Positions 1 to 11,902 of a DNA stretch of 64,000 nucleotides are shown piece after piece (positions within the stretch are counted from its first letter, which is position 1; each line of letters opens with the position of its first letter). The stretch is taken from the NCBI RefSeq assembly GCF_012489685.1, contig NC_080044.1, forward strand, positions 17,154,369 to 17,218,368, in the 5' to 3' direction. The position numbers were made by a program, and so were the translations under genes. Below the pieces are notes generated by a model. That model saw only the letters and a program-made list of their open reading frames with translations. It did not search any database and was not told where the DNA came from. This stretch comes from Lotus japonicus. Its lineage: Eukaryota; Streptophyta; Magnoliopsida; Fabales; Fabaceae.

Positions 1-890
1 ATTTAATTCCACATGATAATAGAGTGTATTATTGTAGCTATTGCTTGCTGAAAATTTGTGAGGCCAGTAAATAAAACAATGCAACTTTTACAGAATTTGG
101 GCGTTTTGTACTGAAGAAGTGTGCCAGCAGATCAAAATTATAGATGATCAATATCAGTCTATGAGAAAACACGTCTATTTGTTAGCTTAGGCTTTTAGGA
201 TAATTTGTACGTGATATAGTACGAGAGTCTATTCTAAATTTATTCTTTGGTCACCGGATCACCATAAAAATATCCCATGATAGACAGGGATATGAGCATG
301 ATCATTACCTCTACACTTAGGCTTGAGGAGGGGGTTAATTAAATCTCACATTGATTACAGATATGACTAATTAATTGTTTATATGTTAAAAGACAAATAG
401 ACAATCCTTGATCAGTTAGCTTTTAGTGGTAATCTTGTTATATCAGTACAACTACAAACCACTGATTGTGTCCCAATTCTTTCCTTTTCAACTAAACTAT
501 AGCAGAGTTGTTTGTATTAATTGTGCTTATTTACAATATCAATTTTAGGAGCGATTTTGTTTTTTTGTTCGACAGAAGCAAACTAAAATGGGGAGGGAAT
601 ACATCTTTTAATGGACATGTGTTCCACTGGGCTACTTTTATATCTTTGAAGATTGTGGACCAGTAATTGAATTTGTCGAGTTCTGCCTCTTTTCATACTT
701 GCATCAATTATCAGGACATTCTATGCTTTTTCTTTGGGGATGGCATCCAGGACACTATATGTACGAATGTATCGCATATAATTTGCCTTTGATTCTTCCA
801 CTAACTTATTTTCCAACACTATAAGTTTTTATTCACAGTTAAATTGCACCTCCACCCATAAAGATAAAAGAAAGAAATGACAGAAATTAA
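1..890. other. Non-coding stretch, nothing recognised
   Basis: AT-rich sequence with no reading frame that resembles a protein. I see no tRNA, no clear repeat and no element ends. It could be downstream or intronic sequence of a gene outside the window, but nothing here shows that. Confidence 0.5.
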
Positions 891-1543
891 GGCTATGTTT
901 GGCATGTCATTTCAGCTAGCTTATAGCTTATTTGACTAGCTTAAAGCTTATTTGATTAGCTTAAAAGCTCTATAAAAGTGTTTAGTGAAGGAGCTAATTT
1001 CAGTAGCTTAAAGCTTTAAGCTATAAGCTATCTCAGGTAGCTTAAAGCTTATAGCTTATTAAATATATTCTCATTTTTATCCTTATTATTTTATTAAAAT
1101 TCCACCTTTAGCCTTATATGTTTTTTACTAAATCTATTTACTTATGATCAGTTATCACATTTGTCTCATATGCACACCGTTCCCACACACAAACAATTAC
1201 TACTTTGGAATAAAACAAATAATTTTATATTACAAATTAATAATTATTTGTTTTATTCTATTTAATTTAATAAAAATATTCAAAATTAAATAAGTAAAAA
1301 TTATATTATATTTTTAAGATGATAAATAACTTGAGTGAAATTAAAATATGTATAATAATTTTAATATTAATATCATATAATTTTAATGTGAAGATAAAAT
1401 AATGTTAGATATAAAAAAAATTATACAAGTATGTCCTTTTATGTCATTTTACAATTTCAGCTTGTTCAACTTTTCAGCTTTCAGCTTGTTCCAATTACGT
1501 AACTTTTCAGCTAGCTTATCAGTTAGGCGTGTCAAACATAGCC
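891..1543. mobile_element. Tourist/PIF-Harbinger-type MITE (653 bp)
   Basis: The element starts GGCTATGTTTGG and ends with the diverged inverse CAAACATAGCC. It is flanked on both sides by the 3-bp duplication TAA (888-890 and 1544-1546). The interior near both ends is rich in repeats of AGCTTA/TAAGCT, which can fold, and the centre is very AT-rich with no coding potential. A TAA target duplication and a G-G-rich start with TGTTTGG are typical of Tourist elements mobilised by PIF/Harbinger transposases. No transposase is present, so this copy is non-autonomous. Confidence 0.8.
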
Positions 1544-1546
1544 TAA

Positions 1547-2630
1547 AGATATGACTCGTGATTTGATAGAAAAATATAAAAGAGATACAAAGAGAAAATG
1601 AGCAGAAATAATAAGATGAATGGAAAAAAAATTAATTTTTTTAGTGAATGATGGATTTAAATTAAGAAGAAACAATATTCCAGAAATAAGAGGCATAAGG
1701 CCCGTAGGAGGCGCCTTGAAAATAACAAAAACCGGAAACCACAAGGCCAAATTAGCCATAAAATCAGCAATACGTCTAACCCACAAAAAATAAACGAAGT
1801 AAAATCCATAGACAATGATCACAGAACAAATGGATCAGCGGTAGAAACGTTGATGCAAGCATGAAAAGAAAGTTAAATGTAAATGAATCAAAACCTTTTT
1901 ACAATTAATAACTCATATATCCTTTTCCGGCAGAACTGAATATCTAATGGATTAATTAATTGTAACTTGGTTGATTACATTTAATTCGTTAGCATCCTCA
2001 CTATAGAGGTGAGTGATGGTGAAGTAAAACGACCAAAGACGAAACAATATCACTCAAATATATATTCAACTGGGCCACGCATTGAATTTTGATAACCAGA
2101 TGATTTTAATTTTGTTACAATTTGGCTCTTTTAAAATAAGTTGAGTATATGCTGTGTAGAGATTCATAGCTATTATTCCATGAAGAGAATAAAATTGATG
2201 ATTTTGAAAGGATTTCTTTGGTTGATACGACGGGTGATAGAAGCTCTTACCAAACAACTTGACTGCAGGATGCTTTCCTTTGATGACATGAGTGGGCCTT
2301 TATCATGCATTCAAGTTTTTATGGTAAGGGAGTATCAAATTTTAGTAAGGTTTTTTGTAATGTGGAAGGGGTATTTCGTTACACTACTTTTCTTTTTTTA
2401 TGTGGAAGGGTCTCTGTCTTCTCATATCGATCGATCAATTTCACTATTAACAGCAAAAAAATTGAGGAAGAAATTAGAATTAGAGTTAGAAGGTAGTGTT
2501 TGAGGAGTATCCCTTAATGTGTATTTAAACACAAGAGTGTAACAAATGAAAGGAATCACGTGAATATATGATAAAAGTATATTGACATGTAATCAATACA
2601 ATCTAATAATATATATGTAACAAAAAATCT

Positions 2631-2674
<44 letters not shown>

Positions 2675-2903
2675 CTTCATTCAATTAGGAGTTTCTGGTC
2701 CTTTGGGTACCGGTCTCTACGGGGGAAAGGAGCCATACATGACTAATATGGCTCGGGATACGGTAGTGATGTCACTAGTCATACGCATAGACACAATCAG
2801 TATTGGGCTTGCATTTTAAATATACACGTAAAGAATAAATGCACTATTGCAAAAATAATATATAGACAAGTCTTAGTCTTAGTTATCGTACTGAAGAAAC
2901 TGT
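1547..2903. other. Non-coding stretch
   Basis: No supported gene. The small reading frames here lack any recognisable domain. A (TA)n microsatellite lies at about 2632-2672. About 2700-2790 is a more GC-balanced patch that I cannot assign. Confidence 0.5.
2632..2672. repeat. (TA)n microsatellite
   Basis: An uninterrupted run of about twenty TA dinucleotides. Confidence 0.9.
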
Positions 2904-2982
2904 CAGAAATATAATATAAAACTATTCATGTTACTCTTACCCAACAACTTAAATTTTTGGGTTAATTAGTTGTTAATAAGGT
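2904..2982 (+). mobile_element. Relic of a miniature LTR (TRIM-like)
   Basis: This ~80-bp stretch resembles the short LTR at 11903-11980: both share an ATATAATATAAAA segment, then CTCTTACCCAA, an AGCTTAA-like block, a TTTTGGG block and a final TTGTT. Here the terminal CA is lost and no primer-binding site follows. It is best read as a decayed solo copy of the same family. Confidence 0.5.
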
Positions 2983-3025
2983 ATGAATACTTAATTCTAT
3001 TGGAAGCAAATATTAGTTTTTTTTT

Positions 3026-4297
3026 GCTTAATACATCAGAAGACCCCTATAATTGTAAAGGGAATCAAATTCTGGGCCTAGAAAATTTTCGCATTAAATT
3101 GGGTCCCTAAGAAAATTTTTTTAATTCAATTAAGGCCAAATGTTGCCAGATCTCAATTTTGTCCTAGTCATCAATTATACGTGGCTTTTATAATTATTTT
3201 TTAATTAAAAAATCATACAACTTTATTTTTTTAATTCCAACTCATTTATTTAAGTAGAAAAAAATTAAAAAACTTAAAAAATCCCTAATTTAAATAAAAT
3301 CCCTTAACTAAATAATTACCTAAATAATAACATAATCTAATAATTTAATAATAACAAAAAACATCAAATTAAATCATTCCTCTTCTGCACCTATCACGAA
3401 AGAGAAGAAACCATATCACAAGTAGAACAACAGCGGCAGTATCAATCAAGAAGAAGAAGAATTCATTTTCCCCCAGATTAAATCATTCCTCTTCTGCACC
3501 TATTCTTTATCTTCTTCTGTTTATAAAAAAAACTCATTCTTCTTCTTCTTCCCCACCCCCACCCACCCAACAAACCCAGACAACCAGAACCCCACCGCCC
3601 CACAACCCCGCCGCACCCAACCCCACCTCACTCAAAACCACACCACCCCTAATCCACATGCAAATTTGAACTCAGCCTTACCAACCTAGATCCGGCCCAG
3701 ATCAAAGCATATCCGGACAAATTGATGCAAGGAGACAGAAAAGGTGCAGCAAGGAGAGCTTGGGTTTGACAATGGCAGCAAGAAAGGGTTGGGTGTGGTG
3801 GTTGGGGTGGGTTTCGGTTTTGTTGGTTGCAAGAAGATGACATTTGGGGTGGGTAGATGGTGGTGGTGCGTGAGTTTGGAGGTGTTGAGGTGAGTTGGGG
3901 TTTTGTTTCTGGATTCTGGATTTTTAGTGTGGTTATGGATTTTCAATGGTGGAGAGGGAAGAGGTGAGGAAGGTTGCAGGAGCGTTCTGTTTTATTTTTA
4001 GATTTAGATTTCTATTTACATTAGAGATTTTATTAACTTTTTATTTTTTATTTATGCTTTAATATATGAGTTGAAATTAAAAAAATTTAAGTTTTAGAAT
4101 TTTTTCAATTAAAAAATTTTAAAATGCCACGTGGAAAAGCTGAGTAGGCTAAAATTGAAGTCACTTCAGCATCAGACACACTTTGTCCTTAATTAAATTA
4201 AAAAAAAAATCTTAGGAAACCAATTTGATTCGAAAATTTTCTAGGCCCTGAAACTGATTCCCTTTACAAATTCAGGGTCCTTATGATGTATTAAGCC
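3026..4297. mobile_element. Non-autonomous Mutator-like element (MULE), long TIRs
   Basis: The ends form inverted repeats about 120 bp long (3026-3150 and about 4180-4297), each beginning (G)GCTTAATACATCA reading inwards. Nine T residues flank each side (3017-3025 and 4298-4306), consistent with a 9-bp duplication although a T tract is weak evidence. The interior is more GC-rich than the flanks, has a repeated CTCTTCTGCACC block at about 3368 and 3488, and C-rich/G-rich low-complexity sequence at 3550-3960. Small overlapping reading frames there give compositionally biased peptides and are not convincing genes. No MURA-type transposase is present. Confidence 0.75.
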
Positions 4298-4306
4298 TTT
4301 TTTTTT

Positions 4307-4901
4307 CAAATTAAATATTATTTGGTTCTCAACATGTAAGAATTAAAATAAAGCAAATTAATAAGAGAAGAAACCAGAAATGAGAAACCTTAAGGTTACA
4401 GCGGTGATGAATTTTGATATCCCCAATTATACTTTAGATAAAATCATATCATTGCCAATTATAGCTCCCAAGTTATTGGAGACAATCGTTAACCAGTTGA
4501 CAGTCCTACCCAAAATACTACCTAGTAGCAATTATTGGTATACATGATAGAATGAATAAGCATGAAGCGCTGAAAAACTGCCGAAGATTAGACAAATTGA
4601 AAATATTAGAAATCTTAATCTTGACACCCCTCCTACATGGGCGAGCTAAAAGTGACTTTCATCCACTCGATTCTCACTTCTGTAAATTAACACTCTCTTT
4701 TGGAGGTGAGTTAAATACTACCTGTATATTCCGAGTGACAAGTTCGAAATACATAACAAACATAGAGAGAATACCAATCAGTAATGAAAACTAAATATAT
4801 AAAACAATAAATTGAGGTTCATATGATCAACTACATCATAATCTTAAAGGAAGGTGTTTAACCAAACACCACCAAACACCATATGTATGAAGAGAACGAA
4901 A
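4307..4901. other. Non-coding stretch
   Basis: AT-rich spacer between two Mutator-like elements. An 80-codon reading frame at 4552-4794 has no recognisable motif. I see no gene here. Confidence 0.5.
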
Positions 4902-5918
4902 TAAATTATAGGCTTAAATACTCTAGAGGTCCCTAAAATTATATGGTGTATGAAAATAAGTCCCTGGAAAATAATTTTCCGATTTGGGATCCCTGGAATT
5001 TTTTTTAATCAAATTGAGTCCCTACCCATGTTTCAGGCTTATGTGGCTCAATTTTTACACAATCAGCATTTCCACGTGGATTTCTTTTTTATTTATAATG
5101 CTTAGGTGAAATTTTTAATTAATATTTTTATTACATGAGTGTAATTAATAAATAATACTAAACTATTAATTAAAAAATTTCCTTATTATATCTTTAAATT
5201 ATTAATTAAATATCATAAATCCTAATTAAACTACTTTAAAACAAATTAAACTTTTCATCTTCATCTTCATCTTCATCAAACTTCCAGAAATACATTTCTT
5301 CATCTTCATCAAAGACTTCATCAAATTTCTTTATCATCTTCTCATTCATACTCTTCCACCATCATCACTTGTTAACATACCCAGAACCTCAACTCCAACC
5401 TCTTTCTTCACTTATCTGTGCTAGCTCTGTCCATCAATAAAAAGTTGGAGGAACAAATTCGAGCAACACAATTTGTAACATAATTCTAAATAATGCACAT
5501 GTGAGTAACAGGTGAAGCTTCAAACTTTGAGAAACACTTCAAATTGATCACCCAAAAAATGAAAATGAATACAACTTCATCCTTTAACCCCAAAACCCAT
5601 AAACTAAAAAAAAATGTAATGGGAAGCTCCAAAGCAATTACAGTGGGGAAACGACATAGAAGGAAAACGGTGGTGGAATTGTTGATGGATGAATGGTATG
5701 GAACCCTCCTCCTCTGTACTGAAACAAAGTGAGACCAGACTCAGATGCATGCACTTGGGTAACACCTAATTACTCAAAACTCAGATCTGAAAACTCAGAA
5801 ACTAAATTCACCTCAAAGAGATCGGTGGTGCTGGGTTTGAAGAGAAAAGGGGGGATTTGGAGTAGCAGGTCGATTTAGGGTCCCTTGGGTTTGCTGGGGT
5901 TGGGAAAGAAGAAGAAGC

Positions 5919-7134
5919 TGTAAGATCAAGTTTTGATCTAGTAGTACAACTCTATGTTTTGATGATTACAAGTTAACGTTTTAGTATGAACAATTGTGGT
6001 ACTCTAACGTGTTTTCTGAGTGTGCTCTTAACAGGCTCTGACCTTGACATAATCCCACACAAATCAGAAGCACTTTGCTTAAAGAGTGACCCTAGCAACG
6101 CTTTCGCAATATCTATGTTCAATCTGAACAGTAGAAATGCTTCAGAAGATCTGAAGTCAACCAAGCTCTGATGTGGACTCAAATCACTTGAAGTTCTGAA
6201 GATCCAGACGTTCTGATAACCCAGACACTCAGAAGGTTCAGAAGCTCTAATGGTTTAGAAGACTCTGAAGATCCAAAAGCTGAAAAGTGAAGACTTTGAA
6301 GTCCAGAAGCAAACTGGCTCTGAAGACCAAGTACTTCTCCTCTGAGTTCAGAATCAGAAGGTACAACGGTCAGAGGATCCATGCTTCCCTCTGACTCTGA
6401 TCAACAAGCTTCACAAGTTCCAACACAAAGCATTTCTCTGATCAGAAGTCTACAAGGTTAAAGGTCAAGTCACTATCCAAAGTACAAAAGCAAATGTACT
6501 ATCCTAACGACCTAACCTAACATTCTCAGCCACAGCAGAAGCTGGAAATCCCAGATCTGCCCTCCAACGGTAGCATTCCCATGCAATGTTCAAACCCTAA
6601 TCCTTGGAGTATATATAGAGGCTGAAGACTAAAAGATGCGGTTGGAAGAAACTCATACGCGCAAGCTATATTCAAATCTTCTAAGCATTCTTTCTTCGTT
6701 GAATTCATTGTGTTTACTACAAGCTTTTCAGAAGCAATTTCTTTGTAAACAATATTTCTTAAACAGTTGTTTAGGTTACCTTTAGGAGATCAAGGTTGAT
6801 CGGATCCTAAAGAAGACTAAGAGAGTGAATCTTAGTGTGAGCTAAGTCAGTGTATTGTTAGTCACTTGTAGGTTTCAAGTGCAGTTGTAACAATTCTCTG
6901 ATTAGTGGATTGCCTTCATTCTAAGAAGGAAGAAATCACCTTCACGGGTGGACTGGACTAGCTTGAGTGATTTATCAAGTGAACCAGGATAAAATCCTTG
7001 TGTGCTTTTCTCATCTCTTATCTTAAGCACTTTACTTGTGTATCGAAAGATTTGTTAAAATCTTAAGGTGAAAGTTTTATTCTGAAAACGCTATTCAAAC
7101 CCCCCCCCCCTTTCAACCGTTTTTCATACCTTCA
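5919..7134 (+). mobile_element. Solo LTR (1216 bp) nested in the MULE
   Basis: The sequence starts TG and ends CA (TGTAAGATCAAG to CATACCTTCA), with the perfect 5-bp duplication GAAGC on both sides (5914-5918 and 7135-7139). A TATATATA box lies at about 6610-6617, and a C tract precedes the 3' end. The body has many CAGAAGCTCTGAAG-like short repeats. These are the features of a single LTR left by recombination between the two LTRs of a full element. Length and the repeated CAGAAG motifs suggest a Copia of the SIRE/Maximus type, which I hold only weakly. Confidence 0.85.
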
Positions 7135-7169
7135 GAAGCTTCTAGAGAACGAGAAGAAAAACCCAAAAC

Positions 7170-7205
7170 CAAGAAGGAGGAGGAGGAGGAGGAGGAGGAG
7201 GAGGT
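7170..7205. repeat. (GGA)n microsatellite
   Basis: A run of about ten GGA/GAG triplets inside the MULE, preceded and followed by GAAGAA-type purine sequence. Confidence 0.85.
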
Positions 7206-7582
7206 GGGGGTTGGCTGGGAGGAAGAAGAAGAAGGTTGGTGGCTAGAGTTATGGAGGAAGAAGATGATGGTTTTCTAACTCCCTGCTGAGAAAGAAGAAC
7301 CAGAAGGAAATTGGATTGAGTAATTAAGTCCCTGAGTTGTAATTAAAATAATTATTTAATTATTGTCTGACATGGAAAATAAAAAAAAACCACGTGGAAA
7401 TGCTGATTGTGTAAAAATTGAGCCATATAAGCCTGAAACACGGGTAGGGACCCTTTTAGATTAAAAAAAATTTCCAGGGATCCCAAATCGGAAAAATATT
7501 TTTCAAGGACTTATTTTCATACGCCATACAATTTCAGGGACCTCCAGAGTATTTAAGCCTAAATTATAAATCATAATCATGG

Positions 7583-7975
7583 TTAACATTCCAGATAAAG
7601 GGGAAGAGATAAACCAATATAGGAGACATTCTCTGCCTTCGATCTACCTCTGAGGTGTTCCTCCTCTTCTTGTTCCTCTGCTTCCACCACGCTCAAAAGG
7701 TCTTCCCAAAAAAAGAGTAGAATCAAATTATTTGACTTAGGAGCTTCCTTTGAAGAGCTCCATGACATGTTTCTCTCATGGAGCCTATCTCAAGCGTGTA
7801 GAGCTGCATTACTCATGAGAATAAGATGCATCTTCTTTTTGGCAGCTCTACTCATAAGAACTCTAGCGTTAAGGCGCATTTCTTTTAGCATTATTAAGAT
7901 GGGGTGACCTTCTGAGAAGTTTTCTCGGAAAGCATGTAACTGAGGAAAAAGCGCGCTGAAAAACTCGTTCATCAA
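7583..7975 (-). pseudogene. Unidentified reading frame with one in-frame stop
   Basis: On the minus strand two ~61-codon segments (7975-7790 and 7768-7583) lie in the same frame, separated by one TGA at about 7790. The first is amphipathic, with Met, Leu, Lys and Arg residues. The second is acidic, with a Glu-rich run near its end. I do not recognise a family. Continuity across the single stop suggests a gene remnant rather than chance, but the evidence is thin and there is no promoter or splice pattern to support it. Confidence 0.25.
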
Positions 7976-8363
7976 AACAGGATATTACAGTATATAATGT
8001 GTCATATCTGTTGGGATCAAACGGATGTTACCACACTTTTCAAAATATAAAGTGAACAAAAAGTTTCCGTTATGGATGGAGATGAAAAAAGTCCATTGAC
8101 ATTCAACTGCTATCAAGACACACTTAGGAGTACCGATGCCTCAGCTTGATATTGTTTCCGTTTAACTAGCAAGCATTATATATGCAGGTTTTGGTGCGGT
8201 ATGTTGACTCTGTAGTCTTGGAGAAATTACATGTCTTTTATGGGTTACTTTATTGTAGGAATGATCGTAATAGACCTTTACCAAAGGAAGAATAGGAATT
8301 GAATTGTAATGTGTCGTGGGCCTGGGAGCTTAGAGTTAGTTAGGAGGCTGTTAGAAATAGTCT

Positions 8364-8816
8364 TCATCCGTCACCCCCTTCAGCCTTTGCTGTTGCTGCG
8401 TGTTTGGAATCGTCAGAAGTTTCCCTCATCGCCTTGTTCTCAGAGTTGTGAAATGTCCCCTTTTGTTGCCGCTGAAGCCACGCCGCAGGCTTCCTTTTCG
8501 TTGGCACACTACAAATCCGGCAGAGTCAGGTGCTGTAGGTTTGGGAGCGCTGGCTAAATTGTTGTTTAATATTTTCTCCCCTCATAAGTCATATGGCGCT
8601 TTGTTAATTTGGGGTTTGAGGGGCTTTTGTTTGTCTCAAGGGTTTTTACATCATGTTTAATGCTTGTTGTTTCAGCTGAGTAAGCATGCTTGCTCTTTAT
8701 TTTCTTATGATTATGTGCATTGTGGTAGCTCATAGAGATTCATTCTCGCATGTTATAAGTGCCGTTTGGCAACATTTTGAGTTTTATTCCATACACCTTT
8801 GTCCAAAAAAAAAAAA
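8364..8816 (+). mobile_element. 5'-truncated LINE (3' end with poly-A)
   Basis: The segment ends TTTGTCC followed by a run of twelve A. It is bracketed by an 11-bp duplication AGAAATAGTCT (8353-8363 and 8816-8826, its first A shared with the poly-A). A variable-length target duplication plus a 3' poly-A tail and an abrupt 5' start are diagnostic of target-primed reverse transcription. What remains is only the 3' untranslated portion of an L1-type LINE, or less likely a SINE, since no Pol III boxes are visible. Confidence 0.75.
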
Positions 8817-8826
8817 GAAATAGTCT

Positions 8827-9517
8827 GTGTAATAGGAGCAAGTTAGTTAGAGGGGAATCTGTAGTTGATTAGTTCTTCCTATATTAGTGGAGCAGTTAGA
8901 AGATCCATTCTGGAATTGGATCAGACTGGGAGGTATTCTACATTTCATTCTTTCAATAAGAGAGTATAAGATCCAGTTTCTATCAAGTTTGTATAGTTCT
9001 GTACCAAGTTTTGGAAACAACACATCAAGAATAGTAGTAGTTGATACTTGATAGTATTTGGACAAATAACTAATTCTTCAATAATAATGGTCTATAGACA
9101 ATTTTGATTCCTAAATACATCAACTTAACACATCTTTTATGAGTGAATAACGGAAGTAAAACAGGCTAGAAGCCTAGAAGGCTATAGCAATAACAGGATA
9201 GCTTGCAGTTGGACATTTTAACAGTTCACTGCTGCAGGTACTTCCATTTATTTGCTTAACTACTGTGCATAAGATTAAAATTAAACATCATGAGTCTTCC
9301 ATTTTGTTCGATTCTGGATCAAGAATCTGCCAATCATAAAAGGAGTAATTAAGTCAGTGAAATGGTGTTGCATATATTCCAAAAGTTCTAAATGCTGAGA
9401 AATTTACTACACTTTGGAGAGGCTTGAAGAAAAAATGCAGCCAAAGACTTCAGTTATACTAGAAATTAGAGAGGGTACCTGTGCTGTTTGGCACCAATGA
9501 GTCCATGACTTTAGTTA
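8827..9517. other. Non-coding stretch
   Basis: No supported gene or element ends. It could contain downstream sequence of the minus-strand SANT/MYB pseudogene that follows, but I see no clear exon. Confidence 0.4.
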
Positions 9518-9733
9518 TCAATTAGAATTGTTTGTTCTGTAGGGGAATGCAACTTGACCATTCTCAATGCGCCTGATATCTTCTTTGAGAATCTCATAGT
9601 GCCTTTTGACCTCCTCTACTGATTTTCCCACCATGTTGGCAACATTCTGCCACCTATCTGGTGTTTACCTATCATATATGGCCAGGGCTCTTTCAAATTG
9701 CTTGTTTTCCCTTGCTGTCCAAGATGGTGCCAT
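9518..9733 (-). pseudogene. RADIALIS-like SANT/MYB gene, one premature stop
   Basis: The minus strand from ATG at 9733 reads a 72-codon frame ending TGA at 9520-9518. It carries the single SANT/MYB repeat of the RADIALIS-like (RL) family: SSW-type start (PSWTARENKQFERALAIYD), [24 protein letters not shown] and a tail ending [10 protein letters not shown] proteins are small plant transcription regulators of about 80-100 residues that antagonise DIV-type MYBs. Codon 23 is TAA, exactly where the family has an acidic residue between the two halves of the helix region; everything else stays in frame. Very little other decay is visible, so this could be a recent pseudogene or a sequence error. The C-terminal part after the family's usual second exon junction is short here. 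Confidence 0.75.
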
Positions 9734-11100
9734 CTCAACACAAGAAGGTGTGCTTAAGAGCTGCCTTAGGTTATGATAATGTTAACGGGAGCGAAGGATG
9801 GTCTACGAAAGATTCTAAGAAAAATAAAAGTCGCAAGTAAGAAGAGGTACAAACTGATTGCTTTAGTCAAGGAATGCTATGGGAAAACCATAACCAATGT
9901 AGTCCCTTATAAGTAGGAGGAAAAGTGTTGGTAGGGGTTATTGGTTAAGCCTGTTGGAAGAATATATCTTCTATAAGGACAGAAGATAAAGTGACTTGTT
10001 CTTCATTCCCTCAGGAAAACCATATATGATTCAGGAAAGTGGACAACAGTTGGAAGAGGGGAATCAAGATCAAGGACATGCCTTTTATTGCTTATACCAA
10101 ATATACTCCTCCTTTTTGCAATTGGCAAGTTGGACTTTGCTTTTTAGATACTAGTCATCGGATTACAATGTGATTATAACATGCAATGGTCCAACCAGCT
10201 GATAATTTGCTTCTCTTCGATTCTCTAAGGATGGCATTATGGATATTACTATTTTTGCCATGTTTAAATGCTGCAACTAACAAAATAAAGAGAAAGATTT
10301 GCAGCACTATGGTTAGTTCTTCGGTGAAAACTTTAAGTTTTCCTTTCAATGGAGTTTACAGCTATAAAACTTTTTCCCATATCAAGGACCATGTCTCCTA
10401 TAAACACAAGCTATTAGATGAAGGATATGGCTTGCTTTATTACATCTCTAATTTGCTAATTTTTACCGTGTGCTGAAAACTAATGATAAATGTATACATC
10501 CCAACTTTGAGTTCATGTCTACTTTCTTGGTATTAGGCATACTTATTGAATACATCCAAACTTCCATGATGCATGCTTTTAGTGGATAATACAATGCTGG
10601 TTGAAGAGTATAAAAGAGGGGATAAATGAAACCTCTAAAAACTTGAACTATGGATTGATGCTTTGCAATCAGAGCATTTTTTTCTAAGAGTAACACAACG
10701 TGTAATGAGTGAAAGTTCAATGAAGTTAGCATTGCTTTGGAGGTAAAATTTGGGGATTACATTTAAAAAAGTTGCACGGTTAAGGTAAAATTGAATCATG
10801 GACTTGAGCAGAAAATAATTATCTGCATTTCATTGATTAGAGAATGAATTTATGCAAGGGAGTTTGTACAAAAGTTTGATGTGATAGCAGAATAACTAAA
10901 TGGAGTTGTCTAACAACTCAGTTAGAAACAAACTTAACTGATTACCCTAAAGTCCTAAACAGAAACTGCCTAACTAATTCTAGCAACCTCTAGCTAGCTT
11001 AATTTAGCAACTTCTAATGCTAGTATCCTTTCAACCACTGAGTTCTGTTGTTCTAACTAAAGCTGATGTTTCCTTTCTACCACTGAGTGCTGTTGTGGTC
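9734..11100. other. Non-coding stretch with degenerate reading frames
   Basis: No gene can be supported. Two ~90-codon frames (10186-10476 on plus and 10463-10732 on minus) have no recognisable domain. The right part grades into the decayed Copia pol, so some of this is probably the 3' part of that element. Confidence 0.4.
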
Positions 11101-11104
11101 TATA

Positions 11105-11900
11105 GGGACAACTAAATTGATGTAGTGTGCCTTGTTCTTGAAGAAAACTAGTCAAAGCCAACTCAGGTGCATTGTCAGTTCTCAATTTTTTAATAGAAGC
11201 TCCAAACTGAGTTTTCACTAGGGTGAAGAACACTTAAATGCAGTGAGCAGCATCTGACTTTGTGTTTAGTAGATAATCCAGGTAAATCTACTACAATAAT
11301 CCACAACAGTAAGAAAAAACCTCATGCCATTATGTGTAGGAAGATGGTAAGGACCTCATATGTCACAATGGATCAAATCAAAAGGAGAAGCTGACATGTT
11401 ATCGTTAGAAGAGAAAAAAGTCTTCTCAGTTTAGACAAAGGACAAGCATCCCAGCAAATAGCAATAAGTTGTTTATTTGAACATGCAATAGATTTGCATT
11501 TTTATTTGAATTGAAAACTTACTAACTGCATTTGTGATAGAAGAATTAACAATAGTTTGTACTAGTAATGAAACTGAAGAATTCTGATCATCAGCAGAAG
11601 TAGGCTTGAAGAAATAGAGACCTTGGATCATATTACCCATGCCAATCATCTTGGGTTGTAGGTGATCTTGAATGACAAAGCGTTAATAAGTAAAAACAAT
11701 TGACAAGGAAGAGTTCGTGAGCAAACAACTCACAGAAATAATATTCACAGTGAAAGAGGGAATATAAAATACTTGTGTAAAAAGAAATTGGAAGGTAACC
11801 AAGTATTATAAGGAAAGAGAACAAATTTACTTGTTAATCAATTCTGTATAGAATAAGAACAAATCATGACAACTAGCAATATGAGAAGTAGCTCCTGAAT
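11105..11900 (-). pseudogene. Decayed Ty1/Copia pol (protease end to integrase core)
   Basis: Read on the minus strand, the fragment shows a Copia order. First comes an SGATSHIASC protease-type stretch near 11890-11860, then VFYIPSFTVNIISVS, then MIGMGN..GLYF of the GAG-pre-integrase region. Next are the C-x2-C-type ACPLSKLRR, the integrase start FDLIHCDI.GPYHLP, VDYCSRFTWI, and KTQFGASIKKLRTDNAPEL near 11200-11130. Integrase Asp residues are visible at HCDI, VDY and RTDNAPE. Several stop codons and small shifts interrupt the frame, so it is dead. A miniature LTR element lies immediately beside its 5' side at 11903. Confidence 0.8.
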
Positions 11901-11902
11901 TT

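Larger units (their letters stand above)
4911..7559. mobile_element. Non-autonomous MULE with ~185-bp TIRs, TSD TAAATTATA
   Basis: The left end (4911-5095) and right end (about 7375-7559) are long inverted copies of each other. Both begin GGCTTAAATACTCT reading inwards and both contain CCACGTGGAAATGCTGATT at the inner side. A perfect 9-bp duplication, TAAATTATA, flanks the element at 4902-4910 and 7560-7568, the hallmark size for Mutator-like transposons. The interior holds TTCATC-type and GGA-type low-complexity tracts and a nested solo LTR. There is no transposase, so it depends on another element. Confidence 0.9.

Noticed and set aside
2141..2503. 120-codon plus-strand frame
   Set aside because: There is no domain, the product has mixed hydrophobic runs, and an overlapping frame is open too, so it is consistent with chance.
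3649..3946. Two overlapping minus-strand frames (His/Pro/Thr-rich)
   Set aside because: They lie in G-rich low-complexity sequence in the MULE interior, with no recognisable family.
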